NCBI GenBank assembly: GCA_018701255.1
Contig: JABIWM010000171.1
Location: forward strand, 1-43,674
Origin: Alphaproteobacteria bacterium
Lineage (GTDB): Bacteria; Pseudomonadota; Alphaproteobacteria; Puniceispirillales; UBA1172
Direction: 5' to 3'
Length of the DNA stretch: 43,674 nucleotides
Below the pieces are notes generated by a model. It was not told the DNA's origin, did not search any database, and was given only the letters and a program-made list of their open reading frames with translations. Made by a program: the position numbers and the translations under genes. Within the stretch, counting starts at the first letter, position 1. The number at the start of each line of letters is the position of its first letter. Of this stretch, positions 1-9,628 are shown piece by piece.

Positions 1-1
1 C

Positions 2-1882
2 AATGTAGCTATTGATGGGGCGCATAAAGTATCGCATAGGGTTATTGCCGATCATTTACGGTCATCCTGTTTTCTGATTGCGGATGGCGTGTTGCCATCT
101 AATGAGGGCAGGGGCTATGTCTTGCGCCGGATAATGCGCCGCGCCATGCGTCATGCGCATCAAATGGGATGCCGTGAGCCATTAATGCATAAGCTGGTTC
201 CGTCACTGGTTGGTCAGATGGGAGGTCATTATAAAGAATTAGAACGTGCCGAAGCGCTAATGACTGAGATTTTGAAACTGGAAGAAACCCGTTTTAAAGA
301 CACACTTGATCGCGGGTTGAAAATCCTCATGGATGAAGTGAATAAAAACCCGACCGCAAATACACTGGACGGACAGGTGGCGTTCAAACTCTATGATACT
401 TTCGGCTTTCCTATTGATCTGACACAGGATGTGTTGCGTGGGCATGGCTGGACGGTGGATCAGACCGGTTTTGATGCCGCTATGGATAAACAGAAAGCGG
501 CCGCCAGAAAAGCATGGTCAGGATCAGGGGATAAAGGCATGGCGCCGGTATTCCTGCAGGTATCCGAACAGGCTGGCGCTACCGAGTTTCTGGGATATAC
601 CACAACTACCGCAAATGGCATGGTGATCAGTCTGGTTAAGGATGAAAAGGAAACGGATTTGGTCAAGGCTGGTGATACGGCATTGCTGGTTGCTAACCAG
701 ACACCATTCTATGCGGAATCCGGCGGTCAGATGGGCGATACTGGCACCATTTATGATGAAAATGATGACGCGGTTCTGGCCGATGTCACAGACACATGGA
801 AAACGCCATCAGGTGTATTTTTTCATGTAATTACAGCACATAAAGATATAAAGCTAAACCAAGCATGTAAGTTTGTTGTTGATGCTGATCGCCGCCAGTA
901 TTTAAAATGTAATCATTCGGCGACCCATTTATTGCAAGAGGCTTTGCGCGAAGTGCTAGGCACCCATGTCATGCAGAAAGGCTCACAAGTTAGCCCTGAT
1001 CGTTTGCGCTTTGATTTCAGCCATACCAAACAGGTTGATGCAAATGAACTGGCCACTATCGAAGCGATGGTTAATCACCGTTTGATGCTCAATTCTGATG
1101 TGACCACGCGTTTAATGACACAGGATGACGCTATTGCCGAAGGCGCGTTAGCGTTGTTCGGGGAAAAATATGGCGATGAGGTTAGGGTGGTATCCATGGG
1201 CGGCCATACCGATATGAAAGGCCGTGCCGCGTGGTCGGTGGAATTATGCGGCGGCACCCATGTTAATCAGACAGGTGAGATTGGGCTGTTTAAAATCGTC
1301 ACCGAAAGCGCGGTTGCCGGCGGGGTTCGCCGGATAGAAGCCGTGACCAATGACGGCGCGATCCGCTGGATTAATGGCCGGCTTGATATTCTCAATACCG
1401 CATCACAGGTGCTTAAAACCACCCCTGATCAGCTGTCTGGCCGTCTGGATAGTTTGATGCAGGAACGCCGGCAAGCAGAACAGATGATTGCTGATTTGCG
1501 CCGCAAACTGGCCGAAGGTGGCGGGGACGCATCAGGAGCGTTTCAACGCTCAGTGGCCGGACTTGAATTAACTGGCCGGGTTTTGGCTGATACTCCGGCA
1601 AAGGATTTAAAATCCATTGCCGATACCATGATCAAACAGGCATCCGGCGCGGTTATCCTTATTTCCTGCATGGATGGTAAAGCATCGCTTGTTGTAGCGG
1701 TTAGCGCTGATGCTACTGACCGGTTAAACGCGGTTGATCTGGTGCGGATAGGATCAGAACAAATGGGCGGTAAAGGTGGCGGCGGCAGACCGGATATGGC
1801 GCAAGCTGGCGGCCCTGATGCTGATAAAGCCGAAGATGCCATTTCAGCGATTATGAATGCTTGCGAAACCAAGCTGGGATAA
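2..1882 (+). CDS. alaS: Alanine--tRNA ligase, 5'-truncated by window edge
   Basis: Frame is open from nt 2 upstream of the listed ATG (NVAIDGAHKVSHRVIADHLRSSCFLIADGVLPSNEGRGYVLRRIMRRAMRHAH); HSATHLLQEALREVLG, CGGTHV motif; C-terminal DHHA1 tail GGKGGGGRPDMAQAGG. Confidence 0.98.
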   Translation, partial: NVAIDGAHKVSHRVIADHLRSSCFLIADGVLPSNEGRGYVLRRIMRRAMRHAHQMGCREPLMHKLVPSLVGQMGGHYKELERAEALMTEILKLEETRFKDTLDRGLKILMDEVNKNPTANTLDGQVAFKLYDTFGFPIDLTQDVLRGHGWTVDQTGFDAAMDKQKAAARKAWSGSGDKGMAPVFLQVSEQAGATEFLGYTTTTANGMVISLVKDEKETDLVKAGDTALLVANQTPFYAESGGQMGDTGTIYDENDDAVLADVTDTWKTPSGVFFHVITAHKDIKLNQACKFVVDADRRQYLKCNHSATHLLQEALREVLGTHVMQKGSQVSPDRLRFDFSHTKQVDANELATIEAMVNHRLMLNSDVTTRLMTQDDAIAEGALALFGEKYGDEVRVVSMGGHTDMKGRAAWSVELCGGTHVNQTGEIGLFKIVTESAVAGGVRRIEAVTNDGAIRWINGRLDILNTASQVLKTTPDQLSGRLDSLMQERRQAEQMIADLRRKLAEGGGDASGAFQRSVAGLELTGRVLADTPAKDLKSIADTMIKQASGAVILISCMDGKASLVVAVSADATDRLNAVDLVRIGSEQMGGKGGGGRPDMAQAGGPDADKAEDAISAIMNACETKLG

Positions 1883-1888
1883 TGGTGT

Positions 1889-1930
1889 CAGATAAATGGG
1901 GCCAGATAAGTGGGGCCAGATAAGTGGGGA
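1889..1930. repeat. Three tandem copies of a 14-bp unit (cagataaRtggggc)
   Basis: cagataaatggggc / cagataagtggggc / cagataagtgggga read directly, just after the alaS stop. Confidence 0.9.
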
Positions 1931-1957
1931 TAGACCGATAACCGTTCTGTCTATCCC
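1927..1957 (+). terminator. Putative intrinsic terminator between convergent alaS and icd
   Basis: GGGATAGAC ... GTCTATCCC perfect 9-bp inverted repeat, followed by AT/T-rich gatatatattttc. Confidence 0.6.
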
Positions 1958-1983
1958 GATATATATTTTCTGCAGTAATCTTA

Positions 1984-3198
1984 TTATGCCATGGCAGTAC
2001 GCAAGTTACGGTCAATAGCATCAAGGAAGCCGTCTGTTGTCAGGAATGGCTGATCCTTGCTGATCAATAAGGCCAAGTCTTTGGTCATGTCACCGCTTTC
2101 AACCGTATTGACGCACACGTCTTCGAGTGTTTTCGCAAATGCGGCTAGCTCAGGCGTATGATCAAACTTGGCGCGATAGGACAGCCCTTGCGTCCAGGCA
2201 AAAATGGATGCGATAGGGTTGGTGGATGTTGGATTTCCGGCCTGATGCTGGCGATAATGTCGCGTAACCGTGCCATGCGCGGCTTCGGATTCAATAGTTT
2301 TACCATCCGGTGTCATCAGAACAGATGTCATCAGACCAAGTGAGCCAAACCCTTGCGCCACCGTATCAGATTGAACATCACCATCATAGTTTTTACATGC
2401 CCAGACAAACTTACCATTCCATTTCAGCGCTGAGGCAACCATGTCATCAATCAGACGATGTTCGTATATAATACCTTTTGCGTCAAAATCAGAACGGAAC
2501 TCTGCGTTGAATATCTCTTCAAAGATATCTTTAAACCGGCCATCATATACTTTGAGAATGGTGTTTTTCGTAGACAGGTAAACAGGCCAGCCCAGATTAA
2601 GGCCGTAATTAAAACAGGCACGGGCAAATCCGCGAATGGATTCGTCCAGATTATACATACCCATTGCTATGCCGCGATCCGGAAACTGAAATACCTCATG
2701 CGTGACGGCCTCGCTTCCATCATCCGGGGTGAAGGTAAGCGTTAGTTTTCCGGGCTTATCAACCAGAAAATCAGTCGCCCGGTATTGATCCCCAAAAGCA
2801 TGCCGACCAATAACAATCGGATCAGTCCAGTTAGGCACTAATCGCGGCACATTCTGACAGATAATGGGCTGACGGAATACGGTTCCACCAATGATATTGC
2901 GGATCGTTCCATTGGGTGAGCGATACATCCGTTTAAGATCAAACTCGGTAACCCGCTCTTCGTCAGGGGTGATGGTCGCGCATTTGATGCCAACGCCATG
3001 TTTTTTGATCGCATTTGCCGCATCAACAGTAACCTGATCATCGGTTTCGTCTCTATACTCAATGCCAAGATCATAATATTTCAAATCAATATCAAGATAA
3101 GGATAAATAAGCTTATCCTTAATTTTTTGCCAGATGATGCGCGTCATTTCATCGCCATCAAGTTCAACAACAGGATTTTTAACTTGGATTTTAGGCAT
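1984..3198 (-). CDS. icd: Isocitrate dehydrogenase (NADP-dependent)
   Basis: [31 protein letters not shown]...; [20 protein letters not shown]; full-length 404 aa. Confidence 0.97.
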   Translation of the reverse strand: MPKIQVKNPVVELDGDEMTRIIWQKIKDKLIYPYLDIDLKYYDLGIEYRDETDDQVTVDAANAIKKHGVGIKCATITPDEERVTEFDLKRMYRSPNGTIRNIIGGTVFRQPIICQNVPRLVPNWTDPIVIGRHAFGDQYRATDFLVDKPGKLTLTFTPDDGSEAVTHEVFQFPDRGIAMGMYNLDESIRGFARACFNYGLNLGWPVYLSTKNTILKVYDGRFKDIFEEIFNAEFRSDFDAKGIIYEHRLIDDMVASALKWNGKFVWACKNYDGDVQSDTVAQGFGSLGLMTSVLMTPDGKTIESEAAHGTVTRHYRQHQAGNPTSTNPIASIFAWTQGLSYRAKFDHTPELAAFAKTLEDVCVNTVESGDMTKDLALLISKDQPFLTTDGFLDAIDRNLRTAMA

Positions 3199-3219
3199 AG
3201 TATTCTCCTTTACGGCCGG

Positions 3220-3798
3220 TCAGAGATTGGATATCTGGTTTTGCGTCTGGTTAGTTTTAGCCATCAGTTGATCCAGAGCATCTGCTATATCCGTAAGCGA
3301 AGATAATGGCTGAACAAGTGATGTGTGCTGGGGGCGGATAAAACCGGTCTTTGCGGCATGATCAAACATGGCCAGCATATGATCCCAGTATCCATCAGGA
3401 TTAAAGATAAAAATGGATTTGTTAATGACCTTTAACTGGCACCATGTCAGCACTTCTATCATTTCTTCCATTGTGCCAAAACCACCGGGCAGAACAATGA
3501 ATGCGTCGGCTTCTTCGTACATCATCTGTTTCCGCTGATGCATGTTTTCTGTCACGGTCAATTGAGTGATTTCTTCGTTTGCAATTTCAAGATTCTGCAG
3601 AAAACGCGGAATAATGCCATGAACGGTTCCGCCATGTGACATAGCACCAGATGCTGACGCGCCCATCATGCCGGTGCTGCCCCCGCCATAGATCATGCCC
3701 ATCTGTCGGGCGGCAATCATGGCGCCAATCCGTTCGGCCATATGAAGCAGCTCAGGTGATGTCGCAGCAGGTGAGCCAGAAAAAACGCAGATATTCAT
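3220..3798 (-). CDS. LOG family protein (cytokinin riboside 5'-monophosphate phosphoribohydrolase-like, TIGR00730)
   Basis: CVFSGS N-terminus, YGGGSTGMMG and PGGFGTMEE motifs. Confidence 0.92.
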   Translation of the reverse strand: MNICVFSGSPAATSPELLHMAERIGAMIAARQMGMIYGGGSTGMMGASASGAMSHGGTVHGIIPRFLQNLEIANEEITQLTVTENMHQRKQMMYEEADAFIVLPGGFGTMEEMIEVLTWCQLKVINKSIFIFNPDGYWDHMLAMFDHAAKTGFIRPQHTSLVQPLSSLTDIADALDQLMAKTNQTQNQISNL

Positions 3799-3867
3799 TT
3801 TACATCCTGAATTGATAACGTTGTCATCCCTGATAGAATAGGGTAATCTGTTGCAAAGGAGAGGCGC

Positions 3868-4995
3868 TTGATGAAAAACGTAACTGTCATAATGACCGCC
3901 ATAGCCGCCGCCTTTTGCTTGATTATTCTTGGAGCTTATCTATATCAGACAGCACCAGAAAAAGACACCCCAAACTTGCCAGAAACTGAACTGGAAGCTG
4001 AACTGGAAACGCTGGCTGAACAGCCGGCGGTTGTTTTGTCGGATGATCAGCCAGATGCCGATATTGACCCTGCCACTATTGCTGATGAAACGCTGATATC
4101 AGAACCGGCGCCTGTGTTTGTGTCACTTGATCTGGTAAATGTATCGCCTGATGGTGTTGTGGTTTTGAGTGGCCAGTCCAATGCTGGCAACCTGATTGAG
4201 ATTTATGATGGCGATAATCTGATTGCATCGGCATCTGCTAATGGCAAAGGCGATTGGGTTGCTGTTCCGGATATGGCATTAGCCCCCGGTACATATTTGC
4301 TGACAGCTACCACAACAACCGAAGACGGGGATGTGATATTATCTGACCGTGCGGTTGTCATTGTTATCCCAAATGATGCGGATACACCGCCGCTGGTTGC
4401 ATTGGTTCCTGTTAACGAAGCGGTTGATATGCAGGCCGAGTTATTGCAATCACCATTTACCGAGGATGCTAAGGATAGCGTGATTTCTGTAACAGACGCG
4501 CCTGTTTTGACGGTTGATCCGACTGTTCCTGTTGAACTTGTTGCTGATCCATCATTGCCGCCACAGGTCACGATCCGCATGATAGATGCGCTAACCGATA
4601 ACCGCATGGCCGTATCCGGTTTCCGGCAAGGGACAGGCAATATTGCCGTTATGATTGATGATATATCCGCCCAAGTATCCATCAGCCCCGAAGGATATCT
4701 GGCTGAGGCAATCATTCCGGACGCGGATCAATTTCCTGTTGCGGTCGCCATGACCGATGACAACGGTGAAACGCTGGCCTCTGCGCGGATTATTCTTAAT
4801 AAAGCCAAGCTGGATGAAACCTTATCTGGTAATGCGCTGGTCGTTGTTCAGAAAGGCGATGCCTTATGGCGGATTGCCTATCGCACTTATGGCGAGGGGA
4901 TCAGATATGTTGATATTTACAGCTCAAATTCCGGTGAAATCAAAAACCCTGACCTGATTTATCCGGATCAGATTTTCATCATTCCTAATCAATAA
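3868..4995 (+). CDS. LysM domain protein with N-terminal membrane anchor and Ig-like repeat region
   Basis: N-terminal TM segment; C-terminal VVVQKGDALWRIAYRTYGEGIRYVDIYSSNSGEIKNPDLIYPDQIFIIP is a LysM domain; start could be 3868 or 3871. Confidence 0.88.
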   Translation: MMKNVTVIMTAIAAAFCLIILGAYLYQTAPEKDTPNLPETELEAELETLAEQPAVVLSDDQPDADIDPATIADETLISEPAPVFVSLDLVNVSPDGVVVLSGQSNAGNLIEIYDGDNLIASASANGKGDWVAVPDMALAPGTYLLTATTTTEDGDVILSDRAVVIVIPNDADTPPLVALVPVNEAVDMQAELLQSPFTEDAKDSVISVTDAPVLTVDPTVPVELVADPSLPPQVTIRMIDALTDNRMAVSGFRQGTGNIAVMIDDISAQVSISPEGYLAEAIIPDADQFPVAVAMTDDNGETLASARIILNKAKLDETLSGNALVVVQKGDALWRIAYRTYGEGIRYVDIYSSNSGEIKNPDLIYPDQIFIIPNQ

Positions 4996-5031
4996 TCTTG
5001 CCCGATCTCTTATCATGTCTAGTTTCTTATC

Positions 5032-5640
5032 ATGTTAGACGCTAAATTAAAGCCTGCGATTGATATATTGCTTATGTTGCCGGCAAGGGGATTAAGCCGG
5101 CTTGGGGTAAGCGCAAATGTTATCACTTTGGTTGGTGCTGGCATTGGCCTGATGGCTTTTATTATGGTCTGTCTGGGGTATTTTGGGGCGGCATTAATAT
5201 GTATTTGCCTAAACCGTCTGGCTGATGGAATGGATGGCGCCGTAGCAAGAGAGGCAGGGACTACCGATTTAGGCGGGTATCTGGATATCGTATTTGATTT
5301 TCTATTCTATTCATCTATCCCACTGGGTTTTGCCATTGCTGATGCGGCACATGCCCAGATAGCGGCGTTTCTGATATTCTGCTTTGTTGGAACGGGATCA
5401 TCCTTTTTGACCTTTGCCATCATTGCGGCCAAACATGACATGGACTTGAAGCCGCATAGCAGAAAATCATTTTATTATCTTGGCGGGTTAACCGAAGGCA
5501 CCGAAACGTTCGGGTTTTTAATATTAATCTGTTTGTTTCCGGAATGGTTCTTCTGGTTTGCGCTAGGATTTGGGTGTTTATGTCTTTTAACAACAGCAAC
5601 ACGAATGTTAATGGCGGTTGATGCCTTTTCATCACGCTAA
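5032..5640 (+). CDS. CDP-alcohol phosphatidyltransferase family protein
   Basis: DGMDGAVAREAGTTDLGGYLDIVFD matches the DGxxAR-x8-GxxxDxxxD signature; multiple TM segments. Confidence 0.9.
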   Translation: MLDAKLKPAIDILLMLPARGLSRLGVSANVITLVGAGIGLMAFIMVCLGYFGAALICICLNRLADGMDGAVAREAGTTDLGGYLDIVFDFLFYSSIPLGFAIADAAHAQIAAFLIFCFVGTGSSFLTFAIIAAKHDMDLKPHSRKSFYYLGGLTEGTETFGFLILICLFPEWFFWFALGFGCLCLLTTATRMLMAVDAFSSR

Positions 5641-5664
5641 TGCGTTATTATATCAAAACAGGAT

Positions 5665-6075
5665 ATGGAGAAAAATATGATAAAAATGAACAAAACCAAT
5701 GAAGAATGGAAATCCATGCTGACGGATGAGCAATATAAGATCACGCGCAATCATGGAACAGAACGCGCCTTTACCGGTGCGTATTGGGATAATAAAGCGG
5801 CTGGCAAATATCTTTGCGTCTGTTGTGGAGAAGAATTATTCTCATCAGAGACAAAATATGATTCCGGTTCAGGCTGGCCCAGTTTCTGGGAGCCGGTTGA
5901 TCTGGAACAGGTGGATACCACCACGGATAAATCATTTTTCATGACCCGAACTGAGGTGCATTGCGCCAAATGTGATGCGCATTTAGGGCATATCTTTCCT
6001 GATGGGCCGCAACCAACCGGTGACCGTTATTGCATCAATTCGGCGTCACTTAATTTCAAACCGGATACCGAATAG
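5665..6075 (+). CDS. msrB: Peptide-methionine (R)-S-oxide reductase MsrB
   Basis: [55 protein letters not shown] (zinc CxxC pairs and catalytic Cys). Confidence 0.97.
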   Translation: MEKNMIKMNKTNEEWKSMLTDEQYKITRNHGTERAFTGAYWDNKAAGKYLCVCCGEELFSSETKYDSGSGWPSFWEPVDLEQVDTTTDKSFFMTRTEVHCAKCDAHLGHIFPDGPQPTGDRYCINSASLNFKPDTE

Positions 6076-6089
6076 CAGGGATCAGTTGA

Positions 6090-6860
6090 TCAGAGCATCA
6101 TTTCCGGCAGGGTTTTGGCGGTTAACCCCGCATTGGTGAGCCCTGCTTGCAGATGTTTTGCCATAGCAACCGCAGATGCCCCATCGCCATGAACGCATAG
6201 CGAATGCGGGGTAATAGGTAATGTTGTCCCATCAATCGCGGTAATCCTATGCTCGGTAAGCATGGTTAGTGAGTGGGACAGGGCGATATCCGGATCATGG
6301 ATCATGGCATCCGGACGGCTTCGCGGGGCAAGCTGGCCATCCGGCATATAGGCACGGTCGGCAAAAATCTCTTGCGCGACTAATAACCCGCAAGCCTGAC
6401 CAGCAATGACCAGCTCGCTTAATACCGGAGCTAGAAAGATTTGCGATTTATCAACCGCTTTTACCGCGCGTGCAATGGCCATAGCCATATCAGCATTCGT
6501 GGCCGCCATATTATTAAGCGCGCCATGTGGTTTGACATGGGTGACTTTTACCCCTGCCAATGCTGCCGCGCCAATAGCCGCGCCAAGCTGATAGGCAATC
6601 AGATGTTCAATCTCAGCAAGGGACAGGTTCATTTGCCGCCGGCCAAATCCATGCAGATCATAAAACCCCGGATGCGCCCCGATGCTGACATGATGCTCAG
6701 CCGCTTTGCGCATGGTGTTTGTCATGATGTTGTGATCACCAGCATGAAAGCCACATGCAATATTTGCCGAATTGATTACGGGCAATAAGGCATCATCATT
6801 ACCCATTACCCACGGGCCATAACTTTCTGCCATATCTGCATTAAGATTGAATGTGGTCAT
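6090..6860 (-). CDS. pxpA: LamB/YcsF family 5-oxoprolinase subunit A
   Basis: LNADMAESYGPW, NIACGFHAGDHNIM, HVKPHGALNN, EIFADRAYMPDGQLAPRSRPDAMI. Confidence 0.95.
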   Translation of the reverse strand: MTTFNLNADMAESYGPWVMGNDDALLPVINSANIACGFHAGDHNIMTNTMRKAAEHHVSIGAHPGFYDLHGFGRRQMNLSLAEIEHLIAYQLGAAIGAAALAGVKVTHVKPHGALNNMAATNADMAMAIARAVKAVDKSQIFLAPVLSELVIAGQACGLLVAQEIFADRAYMPDGQLAPRSRPDAMIHDPDIALSHSLTMLTEHRITAIDGTTLPITPHSLCVHGDGASAVAMAKHLQAGLTNAGLTAKTLPEMML

Positions 6861-6939
6861 GTTATCCTCTTTTTGGTGTTTCGTAGTTTAACGATATTAT
6901 TTCCTGCTTTTCAATGGCTAACATATTGGATATGACAAT

Positions 6940-7701
6940 ATGGCTATGTTTATTTTTCAACAACTTCAACAGGATTATGATCGCCGTTTCCTATCTGCTG
7001 GTGGTCACGGGCTTGTCGTTAATATGGATGATTTGCCCGCAGATCAGGCCACAAAAGCCGCTCGTGCATTGGCGCATGTGATCAAAGCCGCTATGGCTGA
7101 ACAGGCGTTTTCCGGCATTGAGGATATTATTCCCGGTCTTACCAATTTGCTTGTTCAGTATAATCCGCTGGTCACGACTGCCGCCACCTTGAAACAATCC
7201 ATTCGCCCGATGCTGGCAGAATTGTCGGATGATGTGGGGGCTGTCCGGCATATTCGTATGCCTTGCTGTTATGGTGGTGAGTTTGGCCCCGATCTGGATG
7301 AACTGGCCAACACATTAGGGATGTCTGCGGATGATATTATAGCAAAGCATCAGGCCAATACGCTTGAGGTTGCTATTATGGGGTTTCTGCCGGGACTTGC
7401 CTATATGAAAGGCGTGGATGAAGCACTTTATCTGCCACGCCGGAAAACACCACGCGCCCGTGTTTCGGCATTATCGGTGGCTATTGCCATGGATCAGACC
7501 GTGATATATCCGCTACCATCGCCGGGGGGCTGGCATATCATCGGGCGTATTCCGGTTGAGCTGTTTGATGCGAATAAAGAAGAACCGGTACTATTAAAGT
7601 CTAGTGATAAAGTCACATTTTATCCTATTGATATTAATGAATATAATAAAATTAAATCAGATTACAAATCAGGCCGGTTCCTGATTGAGATATCAACATG
7701 A
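6940..7701 (+). CDS. pxpB: 5-oxoprolinase subunit B (KipI-like)
   Basis: PCCYGGEFGPDLDELA, GFLPGLAYMKGVD, TVIYPLPSPGGWHIIGRIPVELFD. Confidence 0.94.
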   Translation: MAMFIFQQLQQDYDRRFLSAGGHGLVVNMDDLPADQATKAARALAHVIKAAMAEQAFSGIEDIIPGLTNLLVQYNPLVTTAATLKQSIRPMLAELSDDVGAVRHIRMPCCYGGEFGPDLDELANTLGMSADDIIAKHQANTLEVAIMGFLPGLAYMKGVDEALYLPRRKTPRARVSALSVAIAMDQTVIYPLPSPGGWHIIGRIPVELFDANKEEPVLLKSSDKVTFYPIDINEYNKIKSDYKSGRFLIEIST

Positions 7702-8732
7702 CCACAAGCTTCATCACATTCCGCCGGGCAGGGCCTTACAGTACGGTGCAGGATATGGGCAGAACAGGGCATCAATCCGTTGGCGTGCCTGAATCCGGTG
7801 CGTTGAACCGCTTTGCGCTCAAGCTGGGCAATCGGCTGGTAGGTAATCCGGATCACGCCGCCGGAATTGAGATTTGTATGGGCGGGGTTACTGTTTCGAT
7901 AAATACCACGCGCCGTGTTGCCTTAACCGGAACCGTGGATAGTACATTGCTGATCACGGATGCTTACGGTCATCAAATGGAAATCAAGGCTAACCGGTCT
8001 GTTACGGTAAGGGCTGGGCTATCTATTATGATCAATGCGCTAAGTGATACCAATACGGCTTATCTGGCGGTATCTGGCGGGATTGGTACACCGCTGTTGT
8101 ATCAATCGCGCTCAACATCACCGAATGCCATGATTGGCGGCTGGCAAGGGCGGTGCATTGCTGATGGAGATCAGTTGCCATTATTGGATGATCAATCCGC
8201 TGATACATCAGAAAACATGTCAGAATGGATGATAGAAAACCCCGATATGTTCGCCCCCAAAGATATGTTTCGCGTGGTTCTGGGCCCGCAAGATAACCGC
8301 TTTACCGAACAGGCCATCACCACGTTTTTATCATCGGAATATACGGTTTCGCCATTACTAAACCGCATGGGAATGCGGCTGGATGGTGATCTGCTCACCC
8401 ATATCGATAACGCGGATATTGCCTCAGATGGTATTGTTACTGGTTCAATTCAGGTGCCGGGTGATGGGATGCCCATTATTTTGCTTGCTGACCATCAAAC
8501 AACTGGCGGTTATACGAAAATCGCCACGGTGATACAGCCAGACATACCGGCATTATCTAGCCGCAAACCGGGGCAGGCAGTGCGATTTACAGCTGTATCT
8601 GTTGATGAGGCAGAAACATTATCACGGCAGGCCGAAGATCAATTTCAGGCGATGTTGAAACAGATGGTTGCCCCGCCACCGGTTATTGATATAGCTTCGC
8701 TTTATCAGCTAGGCGATACCACCGGCGATTAG
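7698..8732 (+). CDS. pxpC: 5-oxoprolinase subunit C (KipA / biotin-dependent carboxyltransferase-like)
   Basis: GPYSTVQDMGRTGHQSVGVPESGALN, VSGGI, LADHQTTGGYTKIATV; start overlaps pxpB stop (ATGA). Confidence 0.94.
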   Translation: MTTSFITFRRAGPYSTVQDMGRTGHQSVGVPESGALNRFALKLGNRLVGNPDHAAGIEICMGGVTVSINTTRRVALTGTVDSTLLITDAYGHQMEIKANRSVTVRAGLSIMINALSDTNTAYLAVSGGIGTPLLYQSRSTSPNAMIGGWQGRCIADGDQLPLLDDQSADTSENMSEWMIENPDMFAPKDMFRVVLGPQDNRFTEQAITTFLSSEYTVSPLLNRMGMRLDGDLLTHIDNADIASDGIVTGSIQVPGDGMPIILLADHQTTGGYTKIATVIQPDIPALSSRKPGQAVRFTAVSVDEAETLSRQAEDQFQAMLKQMVAPPPVIDIASLYQLGDTTGD

Positions 8733-8748
8733 GATAAAGGATGATGAC

Positions 8749-9603
8749 ATGCCATTAATAACAGGAAAAACCCAGCTATTCGGCGTGATTGCCCATCCGG
8801 TTGATCATGTTCGTGCGCCGATGGTGTTTAATCCGGTTTTTGAAGAACGCGGCATTGATGCGGTGCTTGTTCCTGTTCATATTCTGCCTGAACATCTGGA
8901 AATAACGCTCAACGCTTTCAAACATATGCCAAATATGGGCGGTGTTGCGGTCACGATACCGCATAAAATGACATCAGCAGATTTATGTGATGAGCTGGGC
9001 ATGGCGGCACAGGTCACAGGCGCGGTTAATGCTATCCGATTTGAACATGGCCGCATGATTGGTGATAATTTTGATGGTAAGGGTTTTGTTGCCGGATTAA
9101 TTGGCGAAGTCCATGCGCTTAAAGGCCATGCGCTTAAAGACCATACACTTAAAGACCATGCGCTAAAAGAAATGAAAGCGGTTATCATTGGCGCCGGTGG
9201 TGCGGCGCGGGCTATTGCTATTGCGCTGGCCGATTCCGGCTTGGAACAGCTAACCATTATTAACCGCAGTATCACAAAAGCAGACGATCTGGCTGATCTG
9301 ATCCGTCAGCATTATCCTGATCAAAATGTAAAATCAGCAACGATGGATGAAATTGATACTATCAAGACGGCGTGTGATCTGCTAATTAACGCAACTAGTC
9401 TTGGGCTTAATGATAATGATCCTTTGCCAGTTGATCTGGCAGGGGTGGCAAAATCAACAATCATTGCTGATATTATTATGGTGCCTGAAATGACAAACTG
9501 GCTTCTTGCCGCCCAAAAGCAGGGTTTGACGATCCATTTAGGGCGACATATGCTAGACTATCAAAAAGACCTTATTGCCCATTTTATCGGTGCTTGGTCA
9601 TAA
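8749..9603 (+). CDS. Shikimate dehydrogenase-like family protein (AroE/SDH-L fold; substrate uncertain)
   Basis: GVAVTIPHK, VGAVNAIR-like TGAVNAIRFE, GDNFDGKGF, VIIGAGGAARAI, INATSLGL; the shikimate-binding motif diverges (HVRAPMVFN). Confidence 0.88.
   Translation: MPLITGKTQLFGVIAHPVDHVRAPMVFNPVFEERGIDAVLVPVHILPEHLEITLNAFKHMPNMGGVAVTIPHKMTSADLCDELGMAAQVTGAVNAIRFEHGRMIGDNFDGKGFVAGLIGEVHALKGHALKDHTLKDHALKEMKAVIIGAGGAARAIAIALADSGLEQLTIINRSITKADDLADLIRQHYPDQNVKSATMDEIDTIKTACDLLINATSLGLNDNDPLPVDLAGVAKSTIIADIIMVPEMTNWLLAAQKQGLTIHLGRHMLDYQKDLIAHFIGAWS
9111..9170. repeat. Four in-frame 15-bp tandem repeats encoding HALK(G/D) inside the SDH-like gene
   Basis: ccatgcgcttaaagg / ccatgcgcttaaaga / ccatacacttaaaga / ccatgcgctaaaaga. 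Confidence 0.95.
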
Positions 9604-9628
9604 TCTTGGTGAATGGTTGGATAATCAT

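Noticed and set aside
4203-4715. 170-aa minus-strand ORF opposite the LysM protein
   Set aside because: Low-complexity Ser/Thr/Ala shadow ORF of the Ig-like region.
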